Shown: positions 17,287 through 28,464, counted from the first letter of the stretch. The stretch is DNA of 30,013 nt from Mycobacterium paraffinicum (GCF_001907675.1 NZ_MPNT01000051.1:1-30013); one strand, 5' to 3'. The notes: generated by a model not told the origin, from the sequence alone. Numbers and translations are program-made.

Positions 17287-18270
17287 TCAGGCCTTTGCGG
17301 TGGTCATCATGTCGATAATTCGCTGCAAATCGTCGACGGATCCGAACTCCACGACGATCTTCCCCTTGCGCTTGCCCAGGCTGACCGTCACCCGCGTATC
17401 GAAGGCGTTCGACAAGCGTTCGGCCACCTCTTGAAGGCCGGGCATCTGGATCGGCTTGCGCCGCTGCGGCGCGGGTGTGGTCGCGCCGGCACGATTCGCC
17501 AGCGTCACCGCCTCCTCGGTCGCCCGCACCGACAGTCCCTCCGCGACAATCCGGCTGGCCAGTTCCTCTTGCGCCTCCGGCCCGGCTTCCAGCGACAAGA
17601 GAGCGCGGGCATGGCCGGCCGACAGCACGCCCGCTGCCACCCGCCGTTGCACCGGAATCGGCAACTTGAGCAACCGGATCATGTTGGTGATCAGCGGCCG
17701 TGAGCGGCCGATCCGTGAGGCCAGTTCGTCGTGGGTGACTCCGAATTCGTCCAGCAGCTGTTGGTATGCCGCCGCCTCTTCCAAGGGGTTCAGCTGCACC
17801 CGGTGGATGTTCTCCAGCAGCGCGTCGCGCAGTAGATTGTCGTCGCCGGTCTCGCGCACGATGGTGGGAATGGTGGCGAGCCCCGCCTCTTGGGCCGCCC
17901 GCCAACGCCGCTCCCCCATCACGATCTGATAGCGGGGCCCCGTCTTGGCGCCGGGGACCGCTCGCACCACGATCGGCTGCAGCAGGCCGAACTCGCGGAT
18001 GGAGTGCACGAGTTCGGCGAGCGCCTCGTCGTCGAACACCTGCCGCGGCTGGCGCGGGTTGGGCTCGATGTCGGACGGCGCGATCTCGCGATACACCGCG
18101 CCCGCCGGGGCGAGGTCCGGACCCGGTCCCCCGATCAGCACGTCCGCCGCCGCATCCCCCATCCGCGGGCCCAGGGTCGCGGGACCCGAGTCGCCCTCGG
18201 CGGGACCCGTCGGGATCAGCGAAGCGAGGCCCCGGCCGAGGCCGCCCTTCTTGCGTAACGGCTGCGTCAT
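17287..18270 (-). CDS. parB: Chromosome partitioning protein ParB
   Basis: ParB binds parS sites, loads and spreads as a CTP-dependent clamp, and positions the origin with ParA and SMC. The ATG at 18270 follows GAAGGGA and gives 327 residues starting [18 protein letters not shown]; the TTG overlapping the parA stop is less likely. The N-terminal domain contains the ParB box (NPRQPRQVF) and the CTP-binding [12 protein letters not shown]. The helix-turn-helix ([26 protein letters not shown]) recognises parS. The C-terminal dimerisation domain ([19 protein letters not shown]) follows a variable linker. The gene is the last of the minus-strand cluster; parS sites lie at 19155-19170 and 20016-20031. 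Confidence 0.97.
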   Translation of the reverse strand: MTQPLRKKGGLGRGLASLIPTGPAEGDSGPATLGPRMGDAAADVLIGGPGPDLAPAGAVYREIAPSDIEPNPRQPRQVFDDEALAELVHSIREFGLLQPIVVRAVPGAKTGPRYQIVMGERRWRAAQEAGLATIPTIVRETGDDNLLRDALLENIHRVQLNPLEEAAAYQQLLDEFGVTHDELASRIGRSRPLITNMIRLLKLPIPVQRRVAAGVLSAGHARALLSLEAGPEAQEELASRIVAEGLSVRATEEAVTLANRAGATTPAPQRRKPIQMPGLQEVAERLSNAFDTRVTVSLGKRKGKIVVEFGSVDDLQRIIDMMTTAKA

Positions 18271-18293
18271 GGTCGTCCCTTCACGGATGGTGG

Positions 18294-20074
<1,781 letters not shown>

Positions 20075-20092
20075 CTACACGGCTGTAACTCG

Positions 20093-20656
20093 CTAGTCGT
20101 GCAGGACGACGACTCGGCGCGCGGGCTCCACACCCTCGCTTTCGCTGTGCACGCCGGGCACCGCCGCGACGGCGTCGTGAACGATCTTGCGCTCGAACGG
20201 CGTCATCGGGGACAACTCCTCGCGCTTCCCGGATTCCAGCACCCGCCGCGCCACCTTGTCGCCCAGTGCGGCCAGCTCCTCGCGGCGCCGGCGGCGCCAA
20301 CCGGCGATGTCGAGCATCAGCCGGCTACGGACGCCGGTCTTCTGGTGCACCGCCAATCGGGTGAGCTCTTGCAGCGCGTCGAGCACATCCCCGCCGCGGC
20401 CCACCAACTTGTTCAAATCGTCGCTGCCGTCAATGCTGACCACCGCGCGGTTGCCCTCGACGTCCAGATCGATGTCGCCGTCGAAGTCCAACAGGTCGAG
20501 CAACTCTTCCAAGTAGTCCCCGGCGATCTCCCCCTCGGCGACCAACCGCTCCTCCTGGTCGTCGAGTTCGTCCACGCCCGCCTCGGCCCCGTTCTCGGAC
20601 TGCGCGTCCAGCTCGGTGTCGACGTCGGGTTCGGTCGTGGTGTCTGCGTCCGTCAT
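20093..20656 (-). CDS. jag: Jag/KhpB-type KH-R3H RNA-binding protein
   Basis: The ATG at 20656 lies after GGGAGAG and gives 187 residues, the length of M. tuberculosis Rv3920c. An acidic N-terminal tail is followed by a KH domain (GNRAVVSIDGSDDLNKLVGRGGDVLDALQELTRLAV, with the GRGG-type nucleic-acid loop). An R3H domain (MTPFERKIVHDAVAAVPGVHSESEGVEPARRVVV) follows. The family binds RNA and has been linked to cell elongation and envelope homeostasis in Gram-positive bacteria. The gene follows yidC by about 80 bases, as in most genomes with this cluster. Confidence 0.93.
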   Translation of the reverse strand: MTDADTTTEPDVDTELDAQSENGAEAGVDELDDQEERLVAEGEIAGDYLEELLDLLDFDGDIDLDVEGNRAVVSIDGSDDLNKLVGRGGDVLDALQELTRLAVHQKTGVRSRLMLDIAGWRRRRREELAALGDKVARRVLESGKREELSPMTPFERKIVHDAVAAVPGVHSESEGVEPARRVVVLHD

Positions 20657-20737
20657 GTCTTTCTCTCCCTCATCCATGGGTTCCTGCCAATCGGGGTCAC
20701 CCGCCCGAGGCGGCCCGGCATGGCTCTATGTCCCTTG

Positions 20738-21847
20738 TCAGCGCTTGCGTTTCTTGGGCCGCGCGCCCGGCCGTGGCGTGCGGTTGGTCGCGCCACCGCT
20801 TTGTCCGGTTGGATTCGCCTTGTCCGCCTGGGGCTTCGCCGTCGCGTCGTCCCCGTCGGATCCACCGGAGTCCGCCAGCCCGTCCGCCGAGGCCGGTGAC
20901 CCATTGCCCGCCGGCTGCCCCGCCTTGGGGCTTCGCTTGGGTTTCACACCCGGTGCCGGCGCATTGGCCGCTCGGCGCTGCAGCGCTTCTTGCTTCTTGG
21001 CTTCGTCCTCTTTTTCGATCATCCCGAACACGTAGTGCTGCTGACCGAACGTCCAGATGTTGTTCGCGAACCAGTACAAGATGATCGCGAGCGGCAGGAA
21101 CGGGCCGCCGACGACCACGCCGAGCGGAAACACGTACAGCGCAAGCTTGTTCATCATCGCGGTCTGCGGATTGGCCGCCGCCTCTGCACTTTGCCGCGCC
21201 ACCGATGCGCGGCTGTTGAAGTACGTCGCGATGCCGGCCAGGATCATCACCGGCGCGCCCACCGCGATGACGGCCGGCCGGCTGAAGAAGGTGAACGCGT
21301 CCAGCCCGGTCCGTTGCGTCATGAACGCGCCGATCGGGGCGCCAAACAGATTCGCGTCCAGGAAGTGCCCAACGTCGGTGGGCGTGAACACGTAGTTTCC
21401 GGTGAGCCGGTTCTGGGCCACCGACAAGTGCGGCTGGCCGAAGCCGCCGGTCGTTCGGTTGAACGACCTCAACACGTGGTACAGCCCGATGAACACCGGG
21501 ATCTGAGCCAGCATCGGGAGACAGCCGAGGATGGGATTGAAGCCATGTTCGCGCTGCAGCTTCTGCATCTCCAGCGCCATGCGCTGGCGGTCCTTGCCGT
21601 ACTTCTTCTGCAGGGCCTTGATTTGCGGCTGGAGTTCCTGCATCTGCCGCGTGGTGCGGATCTGTCGCACGAACGGCTTGTAGAGCAGCGCGCGGAGGGT
21701 GAACACCAGGAACATCACCGACAGCGCCCACGCGAAGAAGCTCGACGGTCCCAGCATCGCGGCAAAGAGCTTGTACCAGACCCACATGATCCACGACACC
21801 GGGTAGTAGACGAAGTCGAGACTAAAGAAATCAAACAAGAGTTCCAC
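20738..21847 (-). CDS. yidC: Membrane protein insertase YidC
   Basis: YidC inserts and folds inner-membrane proteins, alone or with SecYEG. The 369 residues start at a GTG just after GAGGGGAG and align end to end with M. tuberculosis Rv3921c. The conserved core is present: [22 protein letters not shown] with the substrate-groove Arg, the coiled cytoplasmic hairpin rich in Gln/Lys, [17 protein letters not shown] and the last helices ([27 protein letters not shown]). The C-terminal tail of about 80 residues is Lys/Pro-rich and ends in KKRKR, as expected for ribosome contact. The first helix acts as membrane anchor. The start overlaps the end of yidD by 17 bases. Confidence 0.96.
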   Translation of the reverse strand: MELLFDFFSLDFVYYPVSWIMWVWYKLFAAMLGPSSFFAWALSVMFLVFTLRALLYKPFVRQIRTTRQMQELQPQIKALQKKYGKDRQRMALEMQKLQREHGFNPILGCLPMLAQIPVFIGLYHVLRSFNRTTGGFGQPHLSVAQNRLTGNYVFTPTDVGHFLDANLFGAPIGAFMTQRTGLDAFTFFSRPAVIAVGAPVMILAGIATYFNSRASVARQSAEAAANPQTAMMNKLALYVFPLGVVVGGPFLPLAIILYWFANNIWTFGQQHYVFGMIEKEDEAKKQEALQRRAANAPAPGVKPKRSPKAGQPAGNGSPASADGLADSGGSDGDDATAKPQADKANPTGQSGGATNRTPRPGARPKKRKR

Positions 21848-22175
21848 TCTCCCCTCGCGCCGCCGGGTGTGCCGGCGCGGCGCTGACGTCTTCGAAGTTC
21901 TCGCATCCGGGGCGTTCCGGTATCGGATCCCATCCGCCCCGATGCCATGGTCCGCACTTGGCGAGCCTGACGACAGCCAACCAACTCCCCCGCACCAAGC
22001 CGTACTCGGTCAAGGCGTCGACCGCATAGTGGCTGCAGGTCGGGACGAAGCGACACGTTGCCGGCCGCAATGGCGACACCATGTGCCGGTACAGCTGAAT
22101 CATCCAGATCACACCTCGGGCGGCCGCGCTCCCCGTCGTGTGGATGACGGACCGCGCCGTCGCCGTCGCAATCAC
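21831..22175 (-). CDS. yidD: Membrane protein insertion efficiency factor YidD
   Basis: The product is a 114-residue protein of the YidD (Haemolytic) family, homologous to M. tuberculosis Rv3922c. The family signature [15 protein letters not shown] and the second motif [14 protein letters not shown] are intact. An N-terminal amphipathic segment ([19 protein letters not shown]) tethers it to the membrane. It assists YidC-dependent insertion, consistent with the neighbouring gene. The GTG start overlaps the rnpA stop by 4 bases, and the end overlaps yidC by 17 bases, so rnpA, yidD and yidC are translationally linked. Confidence 0.93.
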   Translation of the reverse strand: MIATATARSVIHTTGSAAARGVIWMIQLYRHMVSPLRPATCRFVPTCSHYAVDALTEYGLVRGSWLAVVRLAKCGPWHRGGWDPIPERPGCENFEDVSAAPAHPAARGESGTLV

Positions 22176-22543
22176 CGGTCCCGTCCCGCCACCTCGAGCG
22201 CCCGTCGCAAACCGCGCCGCAACTCTTCTGCCAACCGCGCCGACGATGCCGTCCGACTGCCCGGCAACGCCCGGATCACCAGTTGGTCGGACGCGCCGAG
22301 CTCACCTAGGACGGATCGCGCCACGTGCCGCAGACGACGTGACACCCGGTGGCGTTCGACGGCCGAGCCCACGGACTTGCCGACGATCAATCCGACGTGC
22401 GGAGCTTGGGGACCCGTTGCCGCGTCACCGTCGGGAGGGCGGCGGAGATGGACGACGACATCGGGCTGCGCCGCACGAACTCCGCGCTTGACCGTCGCGT
22501 CGAACTCCGTTGACCGCCTCATGCGGTTGCGTGCCGGAAGCAC
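22172..22543 (-). CDS. rnpA: Ribonuclease P protein component
   Basis: RnpA binds the RNase P RNA and helps it mature the 5' ends of tRNAs. The 123 residues start at a GTG with [21 protein letters not shown], the usual N-terminus. They contain the RNR-type RNA-binding motif ([25 protein letters not shown]) and the C-terminal helix rich in Arg and Leu. A small insertion ([16 protein letters not shown]) precedes the core strand. It lies 23 bases after rpmH and shares its promoter. Confidence 0.94.
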   Translation of the reverse strand: MLPARNRMRRSTEFDATVKRGVRAAQPDVVVHLRRPPDGDAATGPQAPHVGLIVGKSVGSAVERHRVSRRLRHVARSVLGELGASDQLVIRALPGSRTASSARLAEELRRGLRRALEVAGRDR

Positions 22544-22566
22544 CGCCGAAAAACCCGACGTTGCGA

Positions 22567-22710
22567 TCAGGCAGATAGCGCGCGGCGCCCCTTACGGCGC
22601 CGGCTCGACACAATCGAGCGTCCGGCGCGGGTGCGCATGCGCAACCGGAAGCCATGCACGCGGGCTCGGCGCCGGTTGTTCGGCTGGAAGGTCCGCTTGC
22701 CCTTGGCCAC
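22567..22710 (-). CDS. rpmH: 50S ribosomal protein L34
   Basis: The product is a 47-residue, extremely basic protein starting [20 protein letters not shown] and ending [11 protein letters not shown], the full L34 sequence. The GTG at 22710 follows GAGGAG with good spacing. The open frame extends further upstream, but that part is leader sequence. L34 is a component of the large ribosomal subunit, and the rpmH-rnpA pair next to dnaA is a hallmark of bacterial origins. Confidence 0.97.
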   Translation of the reverse strand: MAKGKRTFQPNNRRRARVHGFRLRMRTRAGRSIVSSRRRKGRRALSA

Positions 22711-22869
22711 GACGTTCTCCTCGTTGTGTCTCGCATTTCCATCCGGCCGGCCAGACGTCTCGCTCAGGTTCGTCTGCGGGTCGGTCGGAGGTAATCTTGC
22801 TGCTGGCCGGCGCGGTCCCCAGGCAGATCTGGGTCGCAGCCGCATCGCCGACTTTCGGGCGACTGTTTG

Positions 22870-22898
22870 AGGGTACTGACCAGGCTTCGCCTGGTCAA
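22870..22898 (-). promoter_or_regulatory. SigA-type promoter of rpmH-rnpA
   Basis: On the minus strand TTGACC (22898-22893) and TACCCT (22875-22870) have a 17-base spacer, so transcription should start about 150 bases upstream of rpmH. An inverted repeat at 22878-22896 (GACCAGGC, loop TTC, GCCTGGTC) covers the spacer and part of the -35. Confidence 0.65.
22878..22896. repeat. Perfect inverted repeat in the rpmH promoter spacer
   Basis: Eight-base arms GACCAGGC and GCCTGGTC surround a 3-base loop. The repeat sits between the -35 and -10 elements of the rpmH promoter, where a bound regulator would interfere with polymerase. It is too far upstream to be a terminator. Confidence 0.6.
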
Positions 22899-23085
22899 AC
22901 CTGGCCTGCCCCAACGAACCCGCTCGATCGACCGCGCAAAACCGCGGCCCGGCCGCCGGCCCACACCGGCTTCCCCTCTGGTGGCGAGTCGAACCAGGCC
23001 CAACGAACCCTAACCGCCCCGATTTGAATGCGGCAGAACTGTTGGCAGCCGCACGGAAAACTGTTAGCTTCTGCCAGTGTCGTTT

Positions 23086-23091
23086 TAGACT
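23086..23091 (+). promoter_or_regulatory. Candidate dnaA -10 element (TAGACT)
   Basis: TAGACT lies about 225 bases before the dnaA TTG. A weak -35-like TTAGCT sits at 23064-23069, 16 bases upstream. The same hexamer occurs upstream of gyrB (28465-28470). The assignment rests on resemblance to the SigA -10 only. Confidence 0.4.
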
Positions 23092-23133
23092 GCAACGGCG
23101 CTCGACAACGAAGCGAGGATGGTGGATCGACTA

Positions 23134-23147
23134 GCTGTCTAGACAGC
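23134..23147. promoter_or_regulatory. Perfect 14-base palindrome in the dnaA leader
   Basis: GCTGTCTAGACAGC is a perfect palindrome downstream of the candidate dnaA -10 and upstream of the paired DnaA boxes. Its position would suit a repressor site or a structured leader. I know no regulator with this consensus. Confidence 0.45.
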
Positions 23148-23218
23148 CTTCAAAGGTTTTCTTCCAGCACGGAGATCGCGAGCCGTCGCCGGTAGGTTGT
23201 GGCTCGCACACGCGCATC

Positions 23219-23227
23219 CTGTCCACA
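23219..23227 (+). promoter_or_regulatory. DnaA box upstream of dnaA (left of pair)
   Basis: CTGTCCACA matches the mycobacterial DnaA box TTGTCCACA at eight of nine positions. It forms an inverted pair with the box at 23242-23250 around an AT-rich 14-base spacer (cctgtgtataacta). Confidence 0.75.
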
Positions 23228-23241
23228 CCTGTGTATAACTA

Positions 23242-23250
23242 TGTGGACAG
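23242..23250 (-). promoter_or_regulatory. DnaA box upstream of dnaA (right of pair)
   Basis: On the minus strand this reads CTGTCCACA, identical to the facing box at 23219-23227. It lies 65 bases before the dnaA start codon. Such placement suits autoregulation of dnaA or a secondary DnaA nucleation point. Confidence 0.75.
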
Positions 23251-23315
23251 TTGCTTTGTCGGCCAGCGTGGTTGTACTTGGACCCGGGATGCTCGAGAAC
23301 CAGGGGGATGCGTCG

Positions 23316-24848
23316 TTGACCGATGACCCCGGTTCAGGTTTCACCACCGTGTGGAACGCGGTCGTTTCGGAGCTCAACGGAGAATCGACCCCGGACGGCC
23401 TCGCCGCCAATCGCACCACGCTCATCACTCCCCTCACCCCACAGCAGCGGGCCTGGCTGAATCTGGTCCAACCGCTGACCATCGTCGAGGGGTTCGCGCT
23501 CTTGTCGGTGCCGAGCAGTTTCGTCCAGAACGAGATCGAACGTCACCTCCGCGCCCCGATCACCGACGCCCTCAGCCGTCGCCTCGGGCAACAGATCCAG
23601 CTCGGGGTGCGCATCGCCCCGCCCGACGAAGAGGTCGACGACGCCCTCATTCCGCAACCGGAACCGTTTGCCCAACCCGAAGCATCATCGGTCGACGACG
23701 ACGCCATCGACATCGTCGAGGCCGACGAGAACGGCGAAGTCGCCGACAATGCGCAACAGAGTTGGCCGAACTATTTCACCGAGCGTCCGCATCCCACCGA
23801 TCCGGCCGTTGCCGGCGGGACGAGCCTGAACCGTCGCTACACCTTCGACACGTTCGTCATCGGAGCCTCCAACCGCTTCGCGCATGCGGCGGCCCTGGCG
23901 ATCGCCGAGGCACCGGCGCGGGCGTACAACCCGTTGTTCATTTGGGGTGAGTCCGGTCTGGGCAAGACCCACCTGTTGCACGCCGCGGGCAACTACGCGC
24001 AGCGACTGTTCCCGGGGATGCGCGTCAAGTACGTGTCCACCGAGGAATTCACCAACGACTTCATCAACTCGCTCCGCGACGACCGCAAGGTCGCCTTCAA
24101 GCGCAGCTACCGCGACGTCGACGTGCTACTCGTCGATGACATTCAGTTCATCGAGGGCAAGGAAGGTATTCAGGAGGAGTTCTTCCATACCTTCAACACT
24201 CTGCACAACGCCAACAAGCAGATCGTCATCTCGTCGGACCGGCCGCCCAAGCAGCTCGCCACGCTGGAAGACCGGCTCCGGACCCGGTTCGAATGGGGCT
24301 TGATCACCGACGTCCAGCCGCCCGAGCTGGAGACCCGCATCGCCATCTTGCGCAAGAAGGCGCAGATGGAACGACTCGCGGTTCCCGACGACGTCCTCGA
24401 ACTCATCGCCAGCAGCATCGAACGCAACATCCGCGAACTCGAGGGCGCCCTCATCCGGGTCACCGCGTTCGCCTCGTTGAACAAGACCCCGATCGACAAG
24501 GCGCTCGCCGAAATCGTGCTGCGCGATCTCATCGCCGACGCCAGCACGATGCAGATCAGCGCGGCGACGATCATGGCCGCCACGGCTGAATACTTCGACA
24601 CCACCGTGGAAGAACTCCGCGGGCCGGGCAAGACGCGGGCGCTGGCACAGTCACGCCAGATCGCGATGTATCTATGCCGTGAGCTCACCGACCTGTCGCT
24701 GCCCAAGATCGGGCAGGCGTTTGGCCGCGACCACACGACGGTGATGTACGCCCAGCGCAAGATCCTGTCCGAGATGGCCGAGCGCCGTGAGGTCTTCGAT
24801 CACGTCAAAGAGCTCACCACCCGCATCCGCCAGCGCTCCAAGCGCTGA
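23316..24848 (+). CDS. dnaA: Chromosomal replication initiator protein DnaA
   Basis: DnaA binds DnaA boxes and melts the origin. I start it at the TTG at 23316 (TTG ACC GAT GAC), which matches the TTG start of M. tuberculosis dnaA and follows AGGGGG; it gives 510 residues. An in-frame ATG at 23289 is an alternative. Domain I ([25 protein letters not shown]) is followed by an acidic linker richer in Asp/Glu than the M. tuberculosis one. The AAA+ domain has Walker [10 protein letters not shown] near residue 210 and Walker B LLVDDIQF. Domain IV carries the DNA-binding signature [14 protein letters not shown]. Confidence 0.97.
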   Translation: MTDDPGSGFTTVWNAVVSELNGESTPDGLAANRTTLITPLTPQQRAWLNLVQPLTIVEGFALLSVPSSFVQNEIERHLRAPITDALSRRLGQQIQLGVRIAPPDEEVDDALIPQPEPFAQPEASSVDDDAIDIVEADENGEVADNAQQSWPNYFTERPHPTDPAVAGGTSLNRRYTFDTFVIGASNRFAHAAALAIAEAPARAYNPLFIWGESGLGKTHLLHAAGNYAQRLFPGMRVKYVSTEEFTNDFINSLRDDRKVAFKRSYRDVDVLLVDDIQFIEGKEGIQEEFFHTFNTLHNANKQIVISSDRPPKQLATLEDRLRTRFEWGLITDVQPPELETRIAILRKKAQMERLAVPDDVLELIASSIERNIRELEGALIRVTAFASLNKTPIDKALAEIVLRDLIADASTMQISAATIMAATAEYFDTTVEELRGPGKTRALAQSRQIAMYLCRELTDLSLPKIGQAFGRDHTTVMYAQRKILSEMAERREVFDHVKELTTRIRQRSKR

Positions 24849-24860
24849 CTTCGGACTTCC

Positions 24861-24883
24861 CCGCGTACGCGGCCGATTTTTTT
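24861..24883 (+). terminator. Possible intrinsic terminator after dnaA
   Basis: The 12-base palindrome CCGCGTACGCGG, 12 bases past the dnaA stop, is followed after 4 bases by seven T residues. The stem is short, so termination would be weak. The T-tract may instead belong to the AT-rich opening region of oriC. Confidence 0.4.
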
Positions 24884-24940
24884 CAAAAAACTTCTCGCAC
24901 GTGTGTCACACCCGCCACATCACGGACTTGTGGGCAGGAC

Positions 24941-24949
24941 TGTGCACAA
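24941..24949 (-). promoter_or_regulatory. Best DnaA box in oriC
   Basis: On the minus strand this reads TTGTGCACA, one mismatch from TTGTCCACA. The core TGTGCACA is palindromic, so the overlapping plus-strand CTGTGCACA (24940-24948) could also be read. Confidence 0.6.
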
Positions 24950-25042
24950 CGCAATCAAGCATCCGTGTACTACGCGGCGCCGCGTGCACAATCGGTCTTC
25001 TTCCCCAACGGCCCAACACCGGACTCACAGTTATGCACCCCG

Positions 25043-25051
25043 TCATCCACA
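25043..25051 (+). promoter_or_regulatory. Candidate DnaA box in oriC
   Basis: TCATCCACA keeps the TCCACA core and differs from TTGTCCACA at two positions. It lies in the middle of the origin spacer. Confidence 0.5.
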
Positions 25052-25105
25052 GCCCCATCCCCGCCCTGCCTGCGTCGAACCGCGGCTGTCCCCAGCATGC
25101 ACAGC

Positions 25106-25152
25106 CCTTATTACTAGTACTGAGATCTCTTCGTCGTTTCTTCTTTGAAATA
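25106..25152. other. Candidate DNA unwinding element of oriC
   Basis: This 47-base stretch is distinctly AT-rich against its GC-rich surroundings and lies directly beside the DnaA-box cluster. It begins cttattactagtactgaga and continues with T-rich sequence. Assignment as an unwinding element is by composition and position only. Confidence 0.4.
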
Positions 25153-25377
25153 CAGCGCTGGGGACGCCCAGTCGAACACCCCGCACGGATCCGCCGGTCG
25201 CCGGGCTTGTCGGGGTTCTCGATTAGCTTTCAAGATGGCCCCGGACGATCTACGGTTGTTCTTCGACTGCCGTTGCGGTCGCCGTTGGCAGTGTCAGTGG
25301 CGTTCGTGGCGGAGCCCGTGCTAGCGGACGCGGCTAGCTATTGGACTTTTGAAACTCTTGGCAGGTGAAGGGACGCT

Positions 25378-26577
25378 ATGGACGCGGCGACGACAAGAGC
25401 TGGCCTCAGCGACTTGAAGTTTCGTTTGGTGCGGGAGTCCTTCGCCGACGCGGTGTCGTGGGTGGCGAAGAACCTGCCGACCCGGCCGGCGGTGCCGGTG
25501 CTTTCGGGCGTGTTGCTATCCGGGACCGATGACGGCTTGACGATCTCCGGATTCGATTACGAAGTCTCCGCCGAAGCACAGGTTGCAGCCGAGATCGCTT
25601 CTCCTGGAAGCGTTTTGGTGTCCGGAAGGTTGTTGTCGGACATCACCCGGGCATTGCCGAACAAGCCGGTCGACTTCTACGTCGACGGCAACCGGGTTGC
25701 CTTGAACTGCGGAAGTGCCAGGTTTTCGTTGCCGACCATGGCGGTCGAGGATTACCCGACGCTGCCGGGCCTGCCGGAAGAGACCGGGACATTGCCCGCG
25801 GATCTTTTCGCGGAGGCCATCAGCCAGGTCGCGATCGCGGCCGGCCGGGACGACACGCTGCCGATGTTGACCGGTATTCGGGTTGAGATCTCGGGGAACA
25901 CGGTGGTTTTGGCCGCCACCGATCGGTTCCGCCTGGCGGTGCGCGAGCTGACTTGGTCGGCGTCGTCGCCGGACATCGAGGCGGCGGTGTTAGTGCCGGC
26001 GAAGACGTTGGCCGAGGCGGCCCGGGCGGGTGCCGACGGTTCCGAGGTCCGGTTGTCGTTGGGGGCCGGTAGCGGCGTCGGCAAAGACGGGCTGCTTGGC
26101 ATCAGCGGCAACGGCAAGCGGAGTACGACGCGCCTGCTGGACGCGGAGTTCCCGAAGTTTCGTCAACTGTTGCCCGCCGAGCACACTGCGGTGGCGACCA
26201 TCAACGTCGGCGAGCTGACCGAGGCGATCAAGCTGGTCGCGTTGGTGGCCGATCGGGGTGCGCAGGTGCGGATGGAGTTCTCCGAGGGCTCGCTGCGGTT
26301 GTCCGCGGGCGCCGACGACGTGGGCCGGGCCGAGGAGGACCTTGCCGTCGATTTCGTGGGCGAGCCGTTGACCATCGCGTTCAACCCGACCTACCTGACC
26401 GACGGGCTGGCCGCGGTTCATTCGGAACGCGTGTCGTTCGGTTTCACCACGCCCGGGAAGCCGGCGTTGCTGCGTCCGGCCGGGGGCGAGGACAGTTCGC
26501 CCACCGGAAATGGTCCCTTCGCGGCGTTGCCGACGGATTACGTGTACCTGTTGATGCCAGTTCGGTTGCCCGGATAG
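25378..26577 (+). CDS. dnaN: DNA polymerase III beta subunit (sliding clamp)
   Basis: DnaN is the ring-shaped clamp that holds the replicative polymerase on DNA. The 399 residues align along their whole length with M. tuberculosis DnaN, which is 402. The three repeated clamp domains are present, with [25 protein letters not shown] in the first, [14 protein letters not shown] and [11 protein letters not shown] in the second, and the C-terminal [10 protein letters not shown]. The ATG at 25378 follows GAAGGGA. A short variable loop ([16 protein letters not shown]) before the C-terminus accounts for the length difference. The stop is directly followed by the recF start. Confidence 0.98.
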   Translation: MDAATTRAGLSDLKFRLVRESFADAVSWVAKNLPTRPAVPVLSGVLLSGTDDGLTISGFDYEVSAEAQVAAEIASPGSVLVSGRLLSDITRALPNKPVDFYVDGNRVALNCGSARFSLPTMAVEDYPTLPGLPEETGTLPADLFAEAISQVAIAAGRDDTLPMLTGIRVEISGNTVVLAATDRFRLAVRELTWSASSPDIEAAVLVPAKTLAEAARAGADGSEVRLSLGAGSGVGKDGLLGISGNGKRSTTRLLDAEFPKFRQLLPAEHTAVATINVGELTEAIKLVALVADRGAQVRMEFSEGSLRLSAGADDVGRAEEDLAVDFVGEPLTIAFNPTYLTDGLAAVHSERVSFGFTTPGKPALLRPAGGEDSSPTGNGPFAALPTDYVYLLMPVRLPG

Positions 26578-27723
26578 GTGTACGTCCGGCATTTGGGACT
26601 GCGCGATTTCCGGTCCTGGGCGCACGTCGACCTCGAGTTGGAGCCGGGCCGGACGGTGTTTGTCGGCCCGAACGGGTTCGGGAAGACGAATCTCATTGAG
26701 GCGCTGTGGTTTTCGACCACCTTGGGCTCGCATCGGGTGGGCACCGACACCCCGTTGATCAGGGCCGGTACCGAGCGCGCGGTGGTTTCGACGATCGTTG
26801 TCAACGAAGGCCGAGAATGCGCGATCGACCTCGAAATCGCGGCAGGGCGGGCAAACAAGGCGCGCCTGAATCGTTCCCCGGTGCGCAGCACCCGCGAGGT
26901 GATCGGGGTTTTGCGCGCCGTGCTTTTTGCTCCCGAAGATCTGGCTCTGGTGCGCGGGGATCCCGCGGAGCGGCGGCGCTACCTCGATGATTTGGCGACG
27001 GTGCGGCGGCCGGCGGTCGCCGCGGTGCGGGCGGATTACGAGAAGGTGCTGCGCCAGCGCACAGCGCTGTTGAAGTCCGCCGCCGGAATCCGGCACCGCG
27101 GTGACCGCAGCGCCCTGGACACCCTCGACGTGTGGGACAGCCGGTTGGCGGAACACGGCGCCGAGTTGATGGCCGCGCGGATTGACCTGGTGAACCAGTT
27201 GGCACCCGAGGTGGAGAAGGCCTACCAGCTGCTCGCGCCGGCCTCGCGGCCGGCGTCGATCGCCTACCGCACCAGCCTCGGCGCCCCCGCCGCGGGCCCG
27301 GATCGCGATTTTCTGGAAGCCGCTTTGCTGACCGCGTTGGCCGAGCGCCGTGACGCGGAGTTGGAGCGCGGCATGTGCCTGGTGGGCCCCCATCGCGACG
27401 ATCTCGAACTTTGGCTTGGTGACCAACCCGCCAAAGGCTTTGCCAGCCACGGGGAATCGTGGTCCTTCGCGGTGGCGCTGAGGCTGGCCTCGTATGAGTT
27501 GCTGCGCGCCGACGGCGGTGAACCCGTGCTGTTGCTCGACGACGTGTTCGCCGAACTGGACGCGGCCCGCCGTCGTGCGCTGGCGACGGTGGCCGAGTCG
27601 GCGGAGCAGGTATTGGTCACCGCCGCGGTGGTGGAAGACATTCCCGCGGGCTGGACCGCCAGGCAGATACCAATCGATTTGCGCGACGATGACCTCGGTC
27701 GGGTCTCGGTGGTGCGGTCATGA
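26578..27723 (+). CDS. recF: DNA replication and repair protein RecF
   Basis: RecF is an SMC-like ATPase that helps load RecA at gaps with RecO and RecR. The GTG at 26578 comes immediately after the dnaN stop, so the two are translationally coupled. The 381 residues open with [14 protein letters not shown] and carry Walker [10 protein letters not shown] at residues 30-38. The signature region and Walker B ([15 protein letters not shown]) lie near residues 316-330. The middle ([13 protein letters not shown]) is more variable than the rest. The stop overlaps the next start by 4 bases. Confidence 0.97.
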   Translation: MYVRHLGLRDFRSWAHVDLELEPGRTVFVGPNGFGKTNLIEALWFSTTLGSHRVGTDTPLIRAGTERAVVSTIVVNEGRECAIDLEIAAGRANKARLNRSPVRSTREVIGVLRAVLFAPEDLALVRGDPAERRRYLDDLATVRRPAVAAVRADYEKVLRQRTALLKSAAGIRHRGDRSALDTLDVWDSRLAEHGAELMAARIDLVNQLAPEVEKAYQLLAPASRPASIAYRTSLGAPAAGPDRDFLEAALLTALAERRDAELERGMCLVGPHRDDLELWLGDQPAKGFASHGESWSFAVALRLASYELLRADGGEPVLLLDDVFAELDAARRRALATVAESAEQVLVTAAVVEDIPAGWTARQIPIDLRDDDLGRVSVVRS

Positions 27724-28280
27724 CGGGCGGCGGCGACGAACAGGATTCGGCGGCCGCCGATCCGGGCCTGCTGCGCGGCATCGACTTGGTCAGGCGCACC
27801 CTCGAGGAAGCACGCGCCGCGGCCCGCGCGCAAGGGAAAGATGCCGGACGGGGCCGCGCCACTCCGCCGCCGAGCCGCCGCGTCGCCGGCCAGCGGCGAA
27901 GGTGGTCGGGTCCCGGACCCGACGCCCGCGATCCGCAACCCCTGGGCCGGCTCGCGCGTGACTTGGCCAAGAAGCGCGGCTGGTCGGCGCAGGTCGCCGA
28001 AGGCACCGTGCTCGGAAACTGGGCAACGGTGGTCGGCCAGCAGATCGCCGACCACGCGACGCCGACCGCGTTGAGTGACGGGGTCTTGAGCGTGGCCGCC
28101 GAATCCACCGCCTGGGCCACGCAGTTGCGGATGATCCAGTCGCAGCTGTTGGCCAAGATCGCCGCTGCCGTCGGCAACGGTGTGGTGACGCAGTTGAAGA
28201 TCACCGGGCCGGCCGCCCCGTCGTGGCGCAAGGGGCCGCGCCACATCGCGGGAAGGGGTCCGCGCGACACCTACGGCTAG
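27720..28280 (+). CDS. DUF721/DciA-like protein (Rv0004 homologue)
   Basis: The product is a 186-residue basic protein homologous to M. tuberculosis Rv0004, an essential factor that interacts with the replicative helicase. The DUF721 family includes DciA, the helicase-loading factor of bacteria lacking DnaC. The N-terminal half is Arg/Pro/Ala-rich and probably disordered. The DUF721 fold runs from about residue 80 to 165 ([44 protein letters not shown]). The ATG overlaps the recF stop (ATGA), so dnaN, recF and this gene form one coupled replication operon. Confidence 0.93.
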   Translation: MTGGGDEQDSAAADPGLLRGIDLVRRTLEEARAAARAQGKDAGRGRATPPPSRRVAGQRRRWSGPGPDARDPQPLGRLARDLAKKRGWSAQVAEGTVLGNWATVVGQQIADHATPTALSDGVLSVAAESTAWATQLRMIQSQLLAKIAAAVGNGVVTQLKITGPAAPSWRKGPRHIAGRGPRDTYG

Positions 28281-28464
28281 AGTTGCAACGGGCCGCGAAC
28301 CATCCCCAGATGCGGTTTCATCAACAGGCCGCTCAAAGCCGCTAGGACGATGCGAAGTGCCTTGACGCACGTCGGGACGCGGCGGGAATAGAAAAATCGC
28401 CCGCACGGCGCGGTTAGCTAGGTAGAAACGCGCCCAGAGAATCGGTGCGGACGGCTCATCACGG

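Larger units (their letters stand above)
22711..23315. other. Divergent rpmH-dnaA regulatory region
   Basis: This 605-base non-coding region separates the minus-strand rpmH operon from dnaA. It holds the rpmH promoter (22870-22898), a candidate dnaA -10 (23086-23091), a 14-base palindrome (23134-23147) and two DnaA boxes facing each other (23219-23227 and 23242-23250). It also has a 12-base direct repeat, CCCAACGAACCC, at 22910-22921 and 22999-23010. The middle, around 22920-22990, is GC-rich with no feature I can name. Confidence 0.85.
24849..25377. other. oriC: dnaA-dnaN intergenic origin region
   Basis: This 529-base non-coding spacer is the experimentally established place of oriC in mycobacteria. 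Candidate DnaA boxes with one or two mismatches to TTGTCCACA lie at 24929-24937 (minus), 24941-24949 (minus, TTGTGCACA), 24983-24991 (minus), 25043-25051 (plus) and 25086-25094 (plus). Weaker ones are at 25031-25039 and 25095-25103. AT-rich stretches at 24876-24892 (T7-C-A6) and 25106-25152 could be where the duplex opens. No gene-like frame with a credible start fills the region. The last 40 bases should hold the dnaN promoter and leader. Confidence 0.93.

Noticed and set aside
22711..22914. Upstream extension of the rpmH frame to 115 residues
   Set aside because: L34 is 47 residues, with its own ribosome binding site at the GTG at 22710. The extension runs across the rpmH promoter and leader.
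23199..23315. Upstream extension of dnaA to the start at 23199
   Set aside because: It would overlap the facing DnaA boxes and adds 39 residues absent from mycobacterial DnaA. The TTG at 23316 matches the known start.
28362..28394. TTGACG with downstream TAGAAA as a gyrB promoter
   Set aside because: The spacer is 21 bases, too long for a SigA promoter, and moving the -10 to give 18 bases loses its consensus.
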